Shown: piece after piece, positions 1 to 9,136 of the stretch
How the letters are laid out: each line of letters starts with the position of its first letter
Numbering within the stretch: the first letter of the stretch is position 1
Assembly: GCF_014654725.1 (NCBI RefSeq)
Contig: NZ_JACVZV010000036.1
Span: 117,651-181,650 of the forward strand
Direction: 5' to 3'
Origin: Vulcanococcus sp. Clear-D1
GTDB lineage: Bacteria > Cyanobacteriota > Cyanobacteriia > PCC-6307 > Cyanobiaceae
Length of the DNA stretch: 64,000 bases
Position numbers and translations under genes: made by a program
The notes under the pieces: model-generated
Databases searched by the model: none
The model's input: the letters and a program-made list of their open reading frames with translations, nothing else
Told to the model about the DNA's origin: nothing

Positions 1-173
1 CCGCCTCCCGCCCCACCGTTGTGGCGGGCAAGGATGGCTCGATGCGCGTGGCCAACCAGATGCAGGTGAACCTCACCTGTGATCACCGCGTGATCTATGG
101 CGCCCACGCGGCAGCCTTCCTCAAGGATCTGGCCCAGCTGATCGAAACCAACCCCGAAAGCCTGGCGATCTGA
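1..173 (+). CDS. pdhC: Dihydrolipoamide acetyltransferase (pyruvate dehydrogenase E2), C-terminal fragment; 5' end outside window
   Basis: Frame 3 reads ASRPTVVAGKDGSMRVANQMQVNLTCDHRVIYGAHAAAFLKDLAQLIETNPESLAI*, with the E2 catalytic-domain DHRV-I-GA motif. Confidence 0.85.
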   Translation, partial: ASRPTVVAGKDGSMRVANQMQVNLTCDHRVIYGAHAAAFLKDLAQLIETNPESLAI

Positions 174-203
174 CCTAGACACCGCCCGCGCTCAAGTCCT
201 CGA

Positions 204-1325
204 TTGATGGCGATCGATCCGGCTGATCAACGGTTATCGAGCTATGTCTTCGATCTGCCGGAGACGTTCATCGCCCAGAGTCCGGTGGAGCCTCGCCATG
301 CCGCTCGGTTGTTGGTGGTGGACGCCGGGCAACCCAGTGGTTGCCGGCACCGCACGGCCTGGGATCTACAGGATGAGCTGAAGCCTGGTGATCTCCTCGT
401 GGTGAACAACACCCGGGTGCTCAAGGCGCGGCTGCAGGCTCGACGGCCCAGTGGCGGCAGCGTGGAGCTGCTGGTGCTGGAGCCGGCCGGGGCGAGTGAC
501 TGGCTTTGCCTGGCTCGTCCAGCCAAACGGCTCAAACCCGGCGAGGTGCTGCAGCTGGAACATGCTGGGCAGCCCGCCATCGGCCTTGAGATCGTGGCCA
601 TCGATGAGGAGACGGGGGGGCGTGTGGTGCGTTTCCCTGAGGAGTGCACCAGTCCTGAAGCGATCGAAGCGCTGCTAGCCCGCTACGGCTCCATGCCGTT
701 GCCTCCTTACATCCAGCAGCAAAACGACGACGACGACACCCGCTATCAGACCCGCTACGCCTCACGGCCCGGAGCCGTGGCGGCACCAACGGCGGGCCTA
801 CACCTCAGTGATGAGCTGATTGCCGCCATCCGGGCACGCGGTGTGGAGATGGCCGAGGTCACGCTGCATGTGGGTCTGGGGACCTTCCGCCCCGTGGAAA
901 CGGAAGACCTCAATCAGCTGGAACTGCACAGCGAGTGGGTGGAGGTGTCACCCGCCTTGGTGGAGGCCGTGGCGGCCTGCCGGGCTCGCGGGGGCCGTGT
1001 GATCGCTGTGGGAACCACCAGTGTGCGCAGCCTGGAGGCGGTGGCTCAGCTGCATGGTGGAACCCTCCAGCCCCATGCCGGACCGGTGAATTTGGTGATT
1101 CAACCGGGCTATCGCTTCGCGGTGGTGCAGGGGCTTCTCACGAACTTCCATTTGCCCAAGAGTTCTTTGCTGTTGTTGGTGAGCGCTCTGATCGGGCGCA
1201 CGCGGTTGCTGGATCTCTACGAACAGGCCAAAGCAGAGGGTTATCGCTTCTTCTCCTACGGCGATGCGATGTGGATCGCACCGGAGGCTGTGCTCCAGCA
1301 GGCGCAGCCTCAGCTGGGGGTGTAG
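204..1325 (+). CDS. queA: tRNA preQ1(34) S-adenosylmethionine ribosyltransferase-isomerase
   Basis: 373 aa; motifs [57 protein letters not shown] typical of QueA. Confidence 0.96.
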   Translation: MMAIDPADQRLSSYVFDLPETFIAQSPVEPRHAARLLVVDAGQPSGCRHRTAWDLQDELKPGDLLVVNNTRVLKARLQARRPSGGSVELLVLEPAGASDWLCLARPAKRLKPGEVLQLEHAGQPAIGLEIVAIDEETGGRVVRFPEECTSPEAIEALLARYGSMPLPPYIQQQNDDDDTRYQTRYASRPGAVAAPTAGLHLSDELIAAIRARGVEMAEVTLHVGLGTFRPVETEDLNQLELHSEWVEVSPALVEAVAACRARGGRVIAVGTTSVRSLEAVAQLHGGTLQPHAGPVNLVIQPGYRFAVVQGLLTNFHLPKSSLLLLVSALIGRTRLLDLYEQAKAEGYRFFSYGDAMWIAPEAVLQQAQPQLGV

Positions 1326-1361
1326 TGGGCAGAGGCGCGCCCCGCTTGGAATCAACGCCAT

Positions 1362-1393
1362 AAAAAAAGCCGCCAACGATTCCGTTGGCGGCT
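1362..1393 (-). terminator. Rho-independent terminator downstream of the 1433..1954 minus-strand gene
   Basis: 11-bp stem agccgccaacg/cgttggcggct, 4-nt loop, followed by a 7-T run on the minus strand. Confidence 0.8.
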
Positions 1394-1432
1394 CAGCTCA
1401 GTTGTGGCGTGGCATCACGCCGCTGGGAAGGC

Positions 1433-1954
1433 TCAGCTTTGGCCCCAGCAGAGCTTGGGGTTGCTGGTGGTGAGCAGCATGCCGGTCATCGGCACGTTGG
1501 TGGTTTGCAGCGTGTAGCTGAACTCGCTGGGGCGCACACCGGTGGGCTTGGCGCACAGGAAGGTGGCACCGTTGGTGTTGGTGGTGGTCTTGGTGCTCAC
1601 GCCGTAAAGCTGAAGCAGGTTCACCATGGAGGCGTCGTAATCCACCTCGGCGTCGCTGCTACCCAGGAACAGCTGGGAGCGGCTGCTGCCACAACGTGCC
1701 TTGGAGGTAGTGACGTTGGGATACAGAGCCTGGGAGGTGTAGGTCACATCACACAGCACGCCCTCAGGAGTGTTGGTTGTGCCCTGGATCGACAGGATGG
1801 CGACGGAGGTGGGGTTCGCCTGCTTGACGAATACCGATTGGGGGATGAAGTTCTTGAGGTCAATCGCCTCGGCGCTGTTGGCGAGCAGGGCAGGAGCCGC
1901 AACAGAAGTGGCGATGGCTGCCGAGATGGCACCAGCGCGGGACAGGAGACGCAT
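1433..1954 (-). CDS. Secreted hypothetical protein
   Basis: 173 aa with N-terminal signal peptide (MRLLSRAGAISAAIATSVAAPALLANSAEA); followed by a strong terminator. Confidence 0.7.
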   Translation of the reverse strand: MRLLSRAGAISAAIATSVAAPALLANSAEAIDLKNFIPQSVFVKQANPTSVAILSIQGTTNTPEGVLCDVTYTSQALYPNVTTSKARCGSSRSQLFLGSSDAEVDYDASMVNLLQLYGVSTKTTTNTNGATFLCAKPTGVRPSEFSYTLQTTNVPMTGMLLTTSNPKLCWGQS

Positions 1955-2131
1955 GACAATGGCGCATTAGCGAAGAAATATTGCCACGCAAGGGGTGTAT
2001 TTGGCTGAATTAACTTATTTACTTCTTGCACCTATGTGTAAATCTGTTTGCTTTGTTGTTGTAGTCTCGCCGCCGCTCCGCAGGGGTTTCGCGTGGTGAG
2101 GAGCACGGCTGATTGTTTGGGTGTTGGCATG

Positions 2132-2168
2132 AAAAAGCCCCGCGTGCCAACGAAGGGCGCACGGGGCT
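2132..2168 (-). terminator. Probable rho-independent terminator of sodB
   Basis: agccccgcgtgc...gcgcacggggct hairpin with a T run on the minus strand, just after the sodB stop. Confidence 0.65.
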
Positions 2169-2211
2169 AATTCTCAAGTTGATCGAGAGCTGATCAGTCG
2201 AGGGGTGTGAA

Positions 2212-2811
2212 TCAGGCGGCAGCCAGGTTGGCGGCCACGAAGTCCCAGTTCACCAGCTTGTCGAGGTAGGTGGTGATGTAGTCGGGGCGGCGGTTCTGGT
2301 AATCGAGGTAGTAAGCGTGCTCCCACACATCCATGGTGAGCAGCGCTTTCTGACCGTGGGCCAGGGGCAGATCGGCGTTGCCGGTCTTGGTCACTTTCAG
2401 GGTGCCGTTGTCGAGCACCAGCCAGGCCCAGCCGCTGCCGAACTGAGTCGCGCCGGCGGCCTTGAACTCCTCAACGAACTTCTCGAAGCTGCCGAAGTCA
2501 GCGTTGATCTTGTCGAGCAGAGCACCGCTGGGAGTGCCGCCACCATTGGGCTTGATGCACTGCCAATAGAAGCTGTGGTTCCACACCTGGGCAGCGTTGT
2601 TGAACACGCCGGCCTTGCTGGCGTCACCGGCCACGGCGGTGATGGTGTCTTCCAGGCTCTTGCTTTCCAGCTCGGTGCCGGCCACCAGGTTGTTGAGGTT
2701 GGTCACGTAAGCGTTGTGGTGCTTGCCGTGGTGGAACTCGAGGGTCTGGCGGGAGATGTGGGGCTCGAGCGCATCGAGGCCGTAGGGCAGCGCAGGCAGC
2801 GTGTGAGCCAT
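2212..2811 (-). CDS. sodB: Superoxide dismutase [Fe]
   Basis: 199 aa; [48 protein letters not shown]. Confidence 0.95.
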   Translation of the reverse strand: MAHTLPALPYGLDALEPHISRQTLEFHHGKHHNAYVTNLNNLVAGTELESKSLEDTITAVAGDASKAGVFNNAAQVWNHSFYWQCIKPNGGGTPSGALLDKINADFGSFEKFVEEFKAAGATQFGSGWAWLVLDNGTLKVTKTGNADLPLAHGQKALLTMDVWEHAYYLDYQNRRPDYITTYLDKLVNWDFVAANLAAA

Positions 2812-2994
2812 GTGACGTGGGATCGTGCTGGATGTGGCCCGGCCAAGTGCCGGACGGCCGCGGCATCCTAACGATCGCTTCAGGTTTCGTAAGTCGCGAG
2901 AACCGTCCCGGCCTTCAGGCGCCAGCGTTGCCCAGAGGAGCCATGCCGAACACCAGTCCGGGGCGGTTCACCGCTCAGTTGTGATCGGCGCTGA

Positions 2995-3615
2995 TCAGCC
3001 TTTGATCTGCAGCAGCTCCACCTCAAAAATCAAGGTGGCGTTCGGGGGGATCACGCCGCCGGCGCCGCGCTCGCCGTAGGCCAGATCCGGGGGAATCACG
3101 AGCTTGCGCTTGCCGCCCACCTGCATGCCGGCCACGCCCTCATCCCAGCCCTTGATCACCCGGCCGGCGCCCAGGGGGAAGGAGAAGGGGCCGCGGCCGT
3201 AGCTGCTGTCGAACTCCTTGCCGTTCTCGAGGGTGCCGCGGTAATTGACCACAACCGTTTGGCCCGAGGTGGCTTCGGGGCCGTCGCCCAGCACCAGATC
3301 GGTGATGCGCAGGCCGCTGGGGGTCACGCGCTCTTTGGCGACCACCATTTCCCCGCCGAGGGCGGAGGCGCCGGAATCGGCGATCAGGTCGTTGTTGTCG
3401 GCGTCGCTGGCCATGGTGAAAAGCGCGGGGTTGGGGTCTTCAGGATCCAGCTCAAACTGGCCGCTCAGGCTGGCCGGGGCTGCAGCCGGAGCCGCGGCAA
3501 CCACCACCTGCGCCGCCGGCTGGGCTTCCACCGTGGAGGGCGCCACCAGCTGGCTGACCAGCGCCAGAAGCAGGCAGGCCACGCACACAGCCGAGCTGAT
3601 CAGGATGTCGCGCAT
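2995..3615 (-). CDS. FKBP-type peptidyl-prolyl cis-trans isomerase, secreted/anchored
   Basis: 206 aa; signal peptide and FKBP domain [81 protein letters not shown]. Confidence 0.93.
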   Translation of the reverse strand: MRDILISSAVCVACLLLALVSQLVAPSTVEAQPAAQVVVAAAPAAAPASLSGQFELDPEDPNPALFTMASDADNNDLIADSGASALGGEMVVAKERVTPSGLRITDLVLGDGPEATSGQTVVVNYRGTLENGKEFDSSYGRGPFSFPLGAGRVIKGWDEGVAGMQVGGKRKLVIPPDLAYGERGAGGVIPPNATLIFEVELLQIKG

Positions 3616-3654
3616 GGCTCGAGAAGGGCTGGGTCGGCGAATTCTGCCCCAGCT

Positions 3655-4023
3655 TCAGTCGGGAATGTCGCTGAAACGGCTGGTGTCGTTGGCTTCCGTG
3701 TCGCTGCGTAGCCGCCTGAGTTGTTGCTCCATCCGATCGATGCGGCCTCGCAGTTCATCCACTTCCCGTTGGCGTGCCAGGCCGAGATCCTGCAGGAGGT
3801 GATCGAGATTGCGCTCCACCTGGCGCTCGGTCTGCTTCTCCAGTTCCGGGTTCTCGCCCCGCAGGCTGGCCAGAACATCGTCCACTAGCGCTGTGGCCTG
3901 GGACGAGTCGAGGCGGCCGCTGCTCACCCAGGCCTGGGTCACACTGCGCAGCCGTTCGGCGACCAGTGATGTCGTGCCGAGGCCCCGCACCAGAAGCTGT
4001 TGAAGGGGATTGCTCGCGTCCAT
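3655..4023 (-). CDS. Hypothetical phasin-like coiled-coil protein
   Basis: 122 aa, coiled-coil C-terminus (RQREVDELRGRIDRMEQQLRRLRSD). Confidence 0.65.
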   Translation of the reverse strand: MDASNPLQQLLVRGLGTTSLVAERLRSVTQAWVSSGRLDSSQATALVDDVLASLRGENPELEKQTERQVERNLDHLLQDLGLARQREVDELRGRIDRMEQQLRRLRSDTEANDTSRFSDIPD

Positions 4024-4077
4024 GGGCCCGCCCGTGGTTCCTGCTCCAAACCATGGCGCTTCCTAACGTCAGTCGCC

Positions 4078-5544
4078 ATGGCAGGGAACCGGCCGTTGTG
4101 GACATGGAGCGGCGCGGCGGCGGCTGGGTTGCTGGCCGGTCTGGCCTTGCCACCCTGGGGCTGTCCACCGTTGCTGTGGCTGACCTTGGTCCCCTTGTGG
4201 GCTCTGGGGCCTGGGCCTGCGGCGCTCTGGGGTGGCGCGGCGGTGTTGGTCAGCCATCGCTGGTTGCTGTGGCTTCATCCCCTCGATTGGGTGGGCGTGC
4301 CGCTGCCACTAAGCCTGCCGCTCTGTTTGCTGCTCTGGGCCAGCCTTGGTGTGGTGGCGGCGGCTCTGGTGGGCGGCTGGCGGCTGCTGGTGCAGCTCAT
4401 GGGGCCTGAGCGTTGGAGTTCGGCTTGCCTGGCCGCAGCGCTCTGGGGGCTGGCGGAAATCGTGCTGGCCAAGGGGCCGTTGTTCTGGATCGGCCTGGGT
4501 AGCGCCGCGTTGCCGGGTGATCGCGCCATGGCTGGCTTGGCCCAATGGATCGGGGCGGGTGGTTTGGCGGCCTTGCAGCTGTTGCTGGCTTGGTGGCTCT
4601 GGCGCGCTCTGGTGGCCTGGGCTGCGCAACGCAGTGGTGTCTGGCGTTCGGCCGGCGCCTGGTTGCTGGTAGTGGTGCTGCTGCATGCCTGGGGTTGGCG
4701 GCTGCTGCAGCTGCCTGGGCCGGTTGCCGGTGCTGCAAGCCGCCTGAATCTGCTGGTGCTGCAACCGGCGATTCCAACCCGGGAGAAATTCAGCTGGAGC
4801 CAGCAACAGGCTCTGTTGCGCCGTCTGGCCGGGGCTCAGCTGCAAGCGGAGCAGCAAGGGGCTGATCTGCTCGTGTTGCCTGAAGGGGCCCTGGCTGTGG
4901 GGCAGACCCTCCCCCACGCCGCGGATGTGGAGGTGCTGAGCGGCGGTTTCCGCGAGGTGGATGGTGCGTTGCGCAGCGCGGTGCTGCGCTTTGCGCCCGG
5001 GGAGCAGGCGCCAGTGCAGGCGATCGACAAACACCGGCTCGTGCCGCTCGGGGAGTGGATACCAGGCGGCAGCTGGTTGCGCTGGGCGGGCTTGTCAGCG
5101 GTGGGTGGCGTGAGCTTCGGCGAACCCTCGCGGTTGCTGGCGCGTCCCGCAGGCGCTGTGGGCGTGGCCATTTGCTACGAGATCGCTGATGGGGCTGCCC
5201 TGGCGGCGGCGGCGCGCGATGGGGCCGGCTGGCTGTTGGCCAGCGCCAACCTCGATCCCTATCCCTCTCAGCTGCAGGGTCAGTTCGCCGCCTTGGCGCA
5301 ATTGCGGGCGATCGAAACGGGGCGCTGGCTGGTGAGCGCCGCCAACACCGGCCCCAGCCTGCTGGTGGATCCTTCAGGCGTGGTGCGTCAGCGGTTGAGC
5401 ACCGGCAAGGCTTCAACCCTGCTGGTGCAGTTGCAGGTGCGGGTTGGTCGTACGGGCTACAGCCGCACGGGCGAGCTGCCGTTGCTGCTGCTCGCCGCAG
5501 GAGCAGGCGCAGCCCGGCTCCGGTCTCGGGTGCGACAATCTTGA
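4078..5544 (+). CDS. lnt: Apolipoprotein N-acyltransferase
   Basis: Multi-TM N-terminus plus CN-hydrolase domain (LLVLPEGAL, KHRLVPLGEW, GVAICYEI). Start moved to ATG 4078 to avoid overlap with the divergent gene. Confidence 0.9.
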   Translation: MAGNRPLWTWSGAAAAGLLAGLALPPWGCPPLLWLTLVPLWALGPGPAALWGGAAVLVSHRWLLWLHPLDWVGVPLPLSLPLCLLLWASLGVVAAALVGGWRLLVQLMGPERWSSACLAAALWGLAEIVLAKGPLFWIGLGSAALPGDRAMAGLAQWIGAGGLAALQLLLAWWLWRALVAWAAQRSGVWRSAGAWLLVVVLLHAWGWRLLQLPGPVAGAASRLNLLVLQPAIPTREKFSWSQQQALLRRLAGAQLQAEQQGADLLVLPEGALAVGQTLPHAADVEVLSGGFREVDGALRSAVLRFAPGEQAPVQAIDKHRLVPLGEWIPGGSWLRWAGLSAVGGVSFGEPSRLLARPAGAVGVAICYEIADGAALAAAARDGAGWLLASANLDPYPSQLQGQFAALAQLRAIETGRWLVSAANTGPSLLVDPSGVVRQRLSTGKASTLLVQLQVRVGRTGYSRTGELPLLLLAAGAGAARLRSRVRQS

Positions 5545-5561
5545 GACTTTCTTGAGATTGC

Positions 5562-6109
5562 CTGTGCGTCCTTCGCGCTGGCGTGTGGCTGCTGCTCTGG
5601 CGTTTGGAGTGGCTGGGCTGCAAATGTCCCCGCTTTGGGCTGAGGGTTTGCCGCTGCAGGCGGAGGCGGAGCTGCTCGAGAGTCTGCGGGCCCTGGGGGT
5701 GAGCGTGCAGCAGGGCGGTGCGTGCGGAGCTCCTGGTCAGCTCGCCACATACAACATGGGCGCCAATCTGCTCTGCCTGGGCGATGCCCTGCAGACCAGA
5801 GCCAAGGAGCGCTCCAAGGTGCTCCATCACGAGCTGGTGCATGTGGTGCAGGACTGCCTCGATGGCCTCGAGACCCCCTCATCGTTGCCGCTCAGCGAAG
5901 GGCTGAGGCGAGCCGGTGATCTCACGGAGCGCCAGTTGAATGGCTTCTTCTTGCAGCACCTGCGCAACCAGGGCAATCTCCAGCACGTGGTGGCCACCAC
6001 AGCTCCCCTTCCCCAGGACAGCCGTCAGCGGGAAATTGAGGCCTATGCCTTGCAGGCCGATCCCGCACTGGTGCAGCATCTGCTGCGTCAAAGCTGCCGC
6101 AGGCCTTGA
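5562..6109 (+). CDS. Secreted protein with an HExxH-like motif (putative metallopeptidase-like)
   Basis: Signal peptide VRPSRWRVAAALAFGVAGLQMSPLWA, VLHHELVHVVQDCLDGL motif; start approximate. Confidence 0.65.
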
Positions 6110-7437
6110 TGCCCCTCAATGCTGAGGATTCCCAGGAATCCGCTCTCAGTCGGCTACTGAGCAGCGCCCGTTCGCTCTGGCAACTGCGCGTTTTTCGTCG
6201 CTTCTGGGTGGCCAATCTGGTGTCGAACCTCGGCACCAGCGCCTTTGTGATGGCGCTGTCGTGGCTCACGGTGAAGACCTACGGCGCCAGTGGCATCGCG
6301 GCCTTGGCCCTGGGCTATGGCGTGCCGCAGTTTTTACTGGAAGTGGTGGGTGGGGCCGCTGCCGATCGCATCAGCCGGCGGCGGCTGTTTCAGCTCACCG
6401 AAACCGGTTTTTTGGTGGTGGCGCTGACGCTCTGGTTGGCGTCGATGGATGGCACTGTGCCCCTATGGCTTTTGGTCGCTGTGAATGCCTGCAATGGCGC
6501 CATTTCTGCGTTTGATTCACCTGCCCGAACGGCGCTGATCACCGAGATGGTGCCGCAGCACCAATGGATGGAAGCGCAGCAGCTCTACAGCGCATCGTCC
6601 AATGTCACCAACATTTTTGGTCCGGCCCTTGGCGGGGTGCTGCTCAGTATTGGCACCAGTAATCGCAGTCATGAAGAGGTGGCCTTCTGCTTCAATGTGC
6701 TCAGTTTTTTGCCCCTGTTAGCACTGATTCCCTTTCTGCCTTCGCTGCACTCCCCAACCCATGCTGCACGCAGCAAGGGGGAATCTTTTCTGCGCAGCGT
6801 TGCTGAGGGCCTGCAGTTTGTGCGCGGCCAGTGGAGTTTGAGGGCGCTGTTGCAGCTGTTGGCGGTGGTGATGCTGTTGGGGATGCCCTTCCAGACCCTG
6901 CTGCCGATCTTTGTGCATGGTCATCGTGCGATGGGCGGGGGTCAGAGCCACGGCTATTACGCCGCTTTGCTCTCAGCTGTGGCGCTGGGAGGGTTCGTGG
7001 GGGCGTTGTTGGGGATGGCCTCCGGTAGTGGGCGCCGTCCTGGTGGGCCGCTGTTGGCAGCGTCTGCCGGGCTGGGGCTATCGATCGTGCTGCTGGCCTC
7101 CAGTGACGTGATCCATTGGGCCTCGCTGGCGGCGTTCTTTGCAGGAGTCTGCGGAGTGTTGGCCGTGAATCTTGATACGGCCCTCGTGGAGGGGTTCACG
7201 CCGGTTGCCTTGCAGGGCCGGGTGTCGGCCATTGCCAGCTTGGGTAAGGGGTTGCAGTCATTCAGCGCGGCGGCGGCCAGTGGGCTGATGCATGGGGTCG
7301 CGTTGTTTGCGGGTAACCCTGGCTCGGGTTATTGGCCTGTGCAGGTGTCGATGGGAGTAGCGCTGATCCTGGCGGTGCTGCTGCTGCGTAGGCCGCTGCT
7401 GGCTCTTGATCAGCGATCCGCCTCTGCCGGCGTCTAG
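6109..7437 (+). CDS. MFS transporter
   Basis: 442 aa, about 12 TM segments; FWVANLVSNLGTSAFVMALSWL, PARTALITEMVP typical of enterobactin exporter-like MFS; TGATG overlap with upstream gene. Confidence 0.85.
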   Translation: MPLNAEDSQESALSRLLSSARSLWQLRVFRRFWVANLVSNLGTSAFVMALSWLTVKTYGASGIAALALGYGVPQFLLEVVGGAAADRISRRRLFQLTETGFLVVALTLWLASMDGTVPLWLLVAVNACNGAISAFDSPARTALITEMVPQHQWMEAQQLYSASSNVTNIFGPALGGVLLSIGTSNRSHEEVAFCFNVLSFLPLLALIPFLPSLHSPTHAARSKGESFLRSVAEGLQFVRGQWSLRALLQLLAVVMLLGMPFQTLLPIFVHGHRAMGGGQSHGYYAALLSAVALGGFVGALLGMASGSGRRPGGPLLAASAGLGLSIVLLASSDVIHWASLAAFFAGVCGVLAVNLDTALVEGFTPVALQGRVSAIASLGKGLQSFSAAAASGLMHGVALFAGNPGSGYWPVQVSMGVALILAVLLLRRPLLALDQRSASAGV

Positions 7438-7457
7438 ATCGAGCCCAGACGGTGCGC

Positions 7458-7481
7458 AAAAAAAAGCGCCCGAGAGGGCGC
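7458..7481 (-). terminator. Rho-independent terminator downstream of the small ORF 7508..7609
   Basis: gcgccc-gaga-gggcgc stem with an 8-T run on the minus strand. Confidence 0.75.
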
Positions 7482-7507
7482 CGAATCGATGAACTGGCCT
7501 CCCCGGA

Positions 7508-7609
7508 TCAGAAGATCTGGGCGCGGGGGTTGCTCACAGTGGCGAGCTGAGCCTGGTGCAGGCGCTGGGCCTTCAGGATCTGCGCGCGGATGAGGGCGAG
7601 GGTGTTCAT
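7508..7609 (-). CDS. Small protein, 33 aa (candidate)
   Basis: MNTLALIRAQILKAQRLHQAQLATVSNPRAQIF*; isolated between genes, with its own terminator immediately downstream. Confidence 0.5.
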   Translation of the reverse strand: MNTLALIRAQILKAQRLHQAQLATVSNPRAQIF

Positions 7610-7687
7610 GGCGGTTGCCTCAAGCTGGCAGCCCCGTTCCCTGCTGCCAAGGCGTGCGTCCCACAAGGGGATGAACGTGTTGAAAGT

Positions 7688-7701
7688 GTAGCAACGGCTA
7701 C
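7688..7701. promoter_or_regulatory. Candidate NtcA box
   Basis: GTAGCAACGGCTAC exactly fits GTA-N8-TAC in the intergenic region between 7609 and 7753. Confidence 0.4.
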
Positions 7702-7752
7702 CGGTGTAAAAGTGTTCGTGGTGTACCGAGGTTTTGTTTCCTGGGTCACGTT

Positions 7753-8220
7753 TTGATGTCTTGGCCTTCCGGCGGTGAACTCGGCCCACGTTCCGTGCTG
7801 GTGCTTCGCGCGCTCACCCTCTTGCGCTGGCCTTTCGCCCTGGTGGCCTGCACAGGGATTTTGGCCTGGGTGATTGCCACCGACGACGAGATGATCTTGA
7901 AGGGGCCAGTGCGCGTGCAGCTCACGCTTGATCAGCCTCTGCCGGTGTCGGCGGCCGTGAGTGGTATCGAAGCTCCCATCCGTACCCAGGCGCTGCATGC
8001 CACGGTGCAACTCCATGACGGCGTGCGGCTGGCCGCGCCTGTGGCAGTCCAAGTCCCCCAGTTGAACAAGCCGTTGAAGGCTGAAGTGTTCGGTGCTGTG
8101 GCCGTAACGGGCGGCGTGACAGCTCAGGTGAGTGGGAGTGTGGACGCCAGCGTGGATGGCGAAGTGGACGCTGAGATCACCAAGCCGATCAAGCACGAAC
8201 GCATTCGCCTGGGCCTTTGA
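7753..8220 (+). CDS. Hypothetical membrane-anchored protein
   Basis: About 155 aa; one N-terminal TM followed by repetitive beta-like segments (AQVSGSVDASVDGEVDAEITKPI). Confidence 0.65.
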   Translation: MMSWPSGGELGPRSVLVLRALTLLRWPFALVACTGILAWVIATDDEMILKGPVRVQLTLDQPLPVSAAVSGIEAPIRTQALHATVQLHDGVRLAAPVAVQVPQLNKPLKAEVFGAVAVTGGVTAQVSGSVDASVDGEVDAEITKPIKHERIRLGL

Positions 8221-8241
8221 TGCCTGGCGTTGGCGAGATAC

Positions 8242-8267
8242 AAAAAAACCCGGGGAATGCCCGGGTT
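8242..8267 (-). terminator. Rho-independent terminator of tRNA-Ala
   Basis: aacccggg-gaatg-cccgggtt hairpin with a T run on the minus strand just after the tRNA 3' end. Confidence 0.8.
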
Positions 8268-8274
8268 AACTCGA

Positions 8275-8347
8275 TGGAGCCAAGCGGATTCGAACCGCTG
8301 ACCCCCTGCATGCCATGCAGGTGCTCTACCAGCTGAGCTATGGCCCC
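8275..8347 (-). tRNA. tRNA-Ala (anticodon GGC)
   Basis: 73 nt; reverse complement ggggccatagctcagctggtagagcacctgcatGGCatgcagggggtcagcggttcgaatccgcttggctcca folds as a cloverleaf; anticodon loop atGGCat. Confidence 0.95.
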
Positions 8348-8453
8348 GTTTGGATCAAAAGGCTGATCGGGGCTGGACTCCCGAACTGGCCTTGCGGCCC
8401 GCCGTTTCGATGCAGAGAGCTTACAACGCAGGGGTGCTGGGCTGGTCAGCCGC

Positions 8454-9071
8454 TTAAACCTGGCGCCAGACGGCGACCAGTTTTCCTTGCACCATCACCT
8501 GTTCGGCGTCGAGCACGATGGGCTCATAGGCCGGGTTGGCGGCTTCCAGTCGCACTTGGCCGCCATCGCGGTGGAAGTGTTTGAGGGTGGTGCCGCTGCC
8601 AGGCACCAGAGCGCTCACGATCGTTCCCTCGCGCAGGCGGCTGGGCTCCTGCACCGGTTCCATCAGAACCACGTCTCCATCAGCGATGTGGGCATCCACC
8701 ATGGAGTCGCCGTTCACGGTCAGGGCAAATAGGCCGCGGGTCTCCAATACGGGCGCCAGATCAATCCGCTCGCTCACGTCGTCAAACGTTTCCACCAGTC
8801 CGCCGGCGGCTACGGCACCCAGCACGGGGATGCCTGGGGTGAGTTCGCCCAGGAGCTGCAGGGTGCGGGCTTGGCCTTCCTGCCAGGTGATCCAACCCTT
8901 CTGCTGAAGATGGCGCAGGCGGCTCTGCACAGGAGCCGGGGAGCGCAGCCCCATCGCTTCCATCATCTGGCGGATGGAGGGGCTATGGCGGTGTTGCCCG
9001 ATAAAGCTCGCCAGCCAGTCGTACAGCTCCTGCTGGGCAGGAGTAAGCGGTTCAGGCGATCCTGTGGGCAC
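8454..9071 (-). CDS. lexA: LexA repressor / S24-family autopeptidase
   Basis: 205 aa, GTG start; N-terminal wHTH (PSIRQMMEAMGLRSPAPVQSRLRHLQQKGWI), Ala-Gly cleavage region, GDSM Ser and TLKHF Lys catalytic residues. Confidence 0.95.
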   Translation of the reverse strand: MPTGSPEPLTPAQQELYDWLASFIGQHRHSPSIRQMMEAMGLRSPAPVQSRLRHLQQKGWITWQEGQARTLQLLGELTPGIPVLGAVAAGGLVETFDDVSERIDLAPVLETRGLFALTVNGDSMVDAHIADGDVVLMEPVQEPSRLREGTIVSALVPGSGTTLKHFHRDGGQVRLEAANPAYEPIVLDAEQVMVQGKLVAVWRQV

Positions 9072-9091
9072 CGGAGGGGTGAGTGGCTGTC

Positions 9092-9105
9092 AATACATTT
9101 GTACC
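9092..9105 (-). promoter_or_regulatory. Candidate LexA operator
   Basis: Minus strand GGTACAAATGTATT matches cyanobacterial LexA consensus RGTACNNNDGTWCB with one mismatch, about 20 bp upstream of the lexA GTG. Confidence 0.65.
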
Positions 9106-9136
9106 TCCCGGGTTGCGCCATGGCAAGCCTTGTGGC

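Noticed and set aside
4309-5842. Long minus-strand ORFs (4309..5034, 4790..5842) opposite lnt and the next gene
   Set aside because: High-GC shadow ORFs: Gln/Pro/Arg/Ala-rich, no recognisable domain, fully antisense to a well-supported gene
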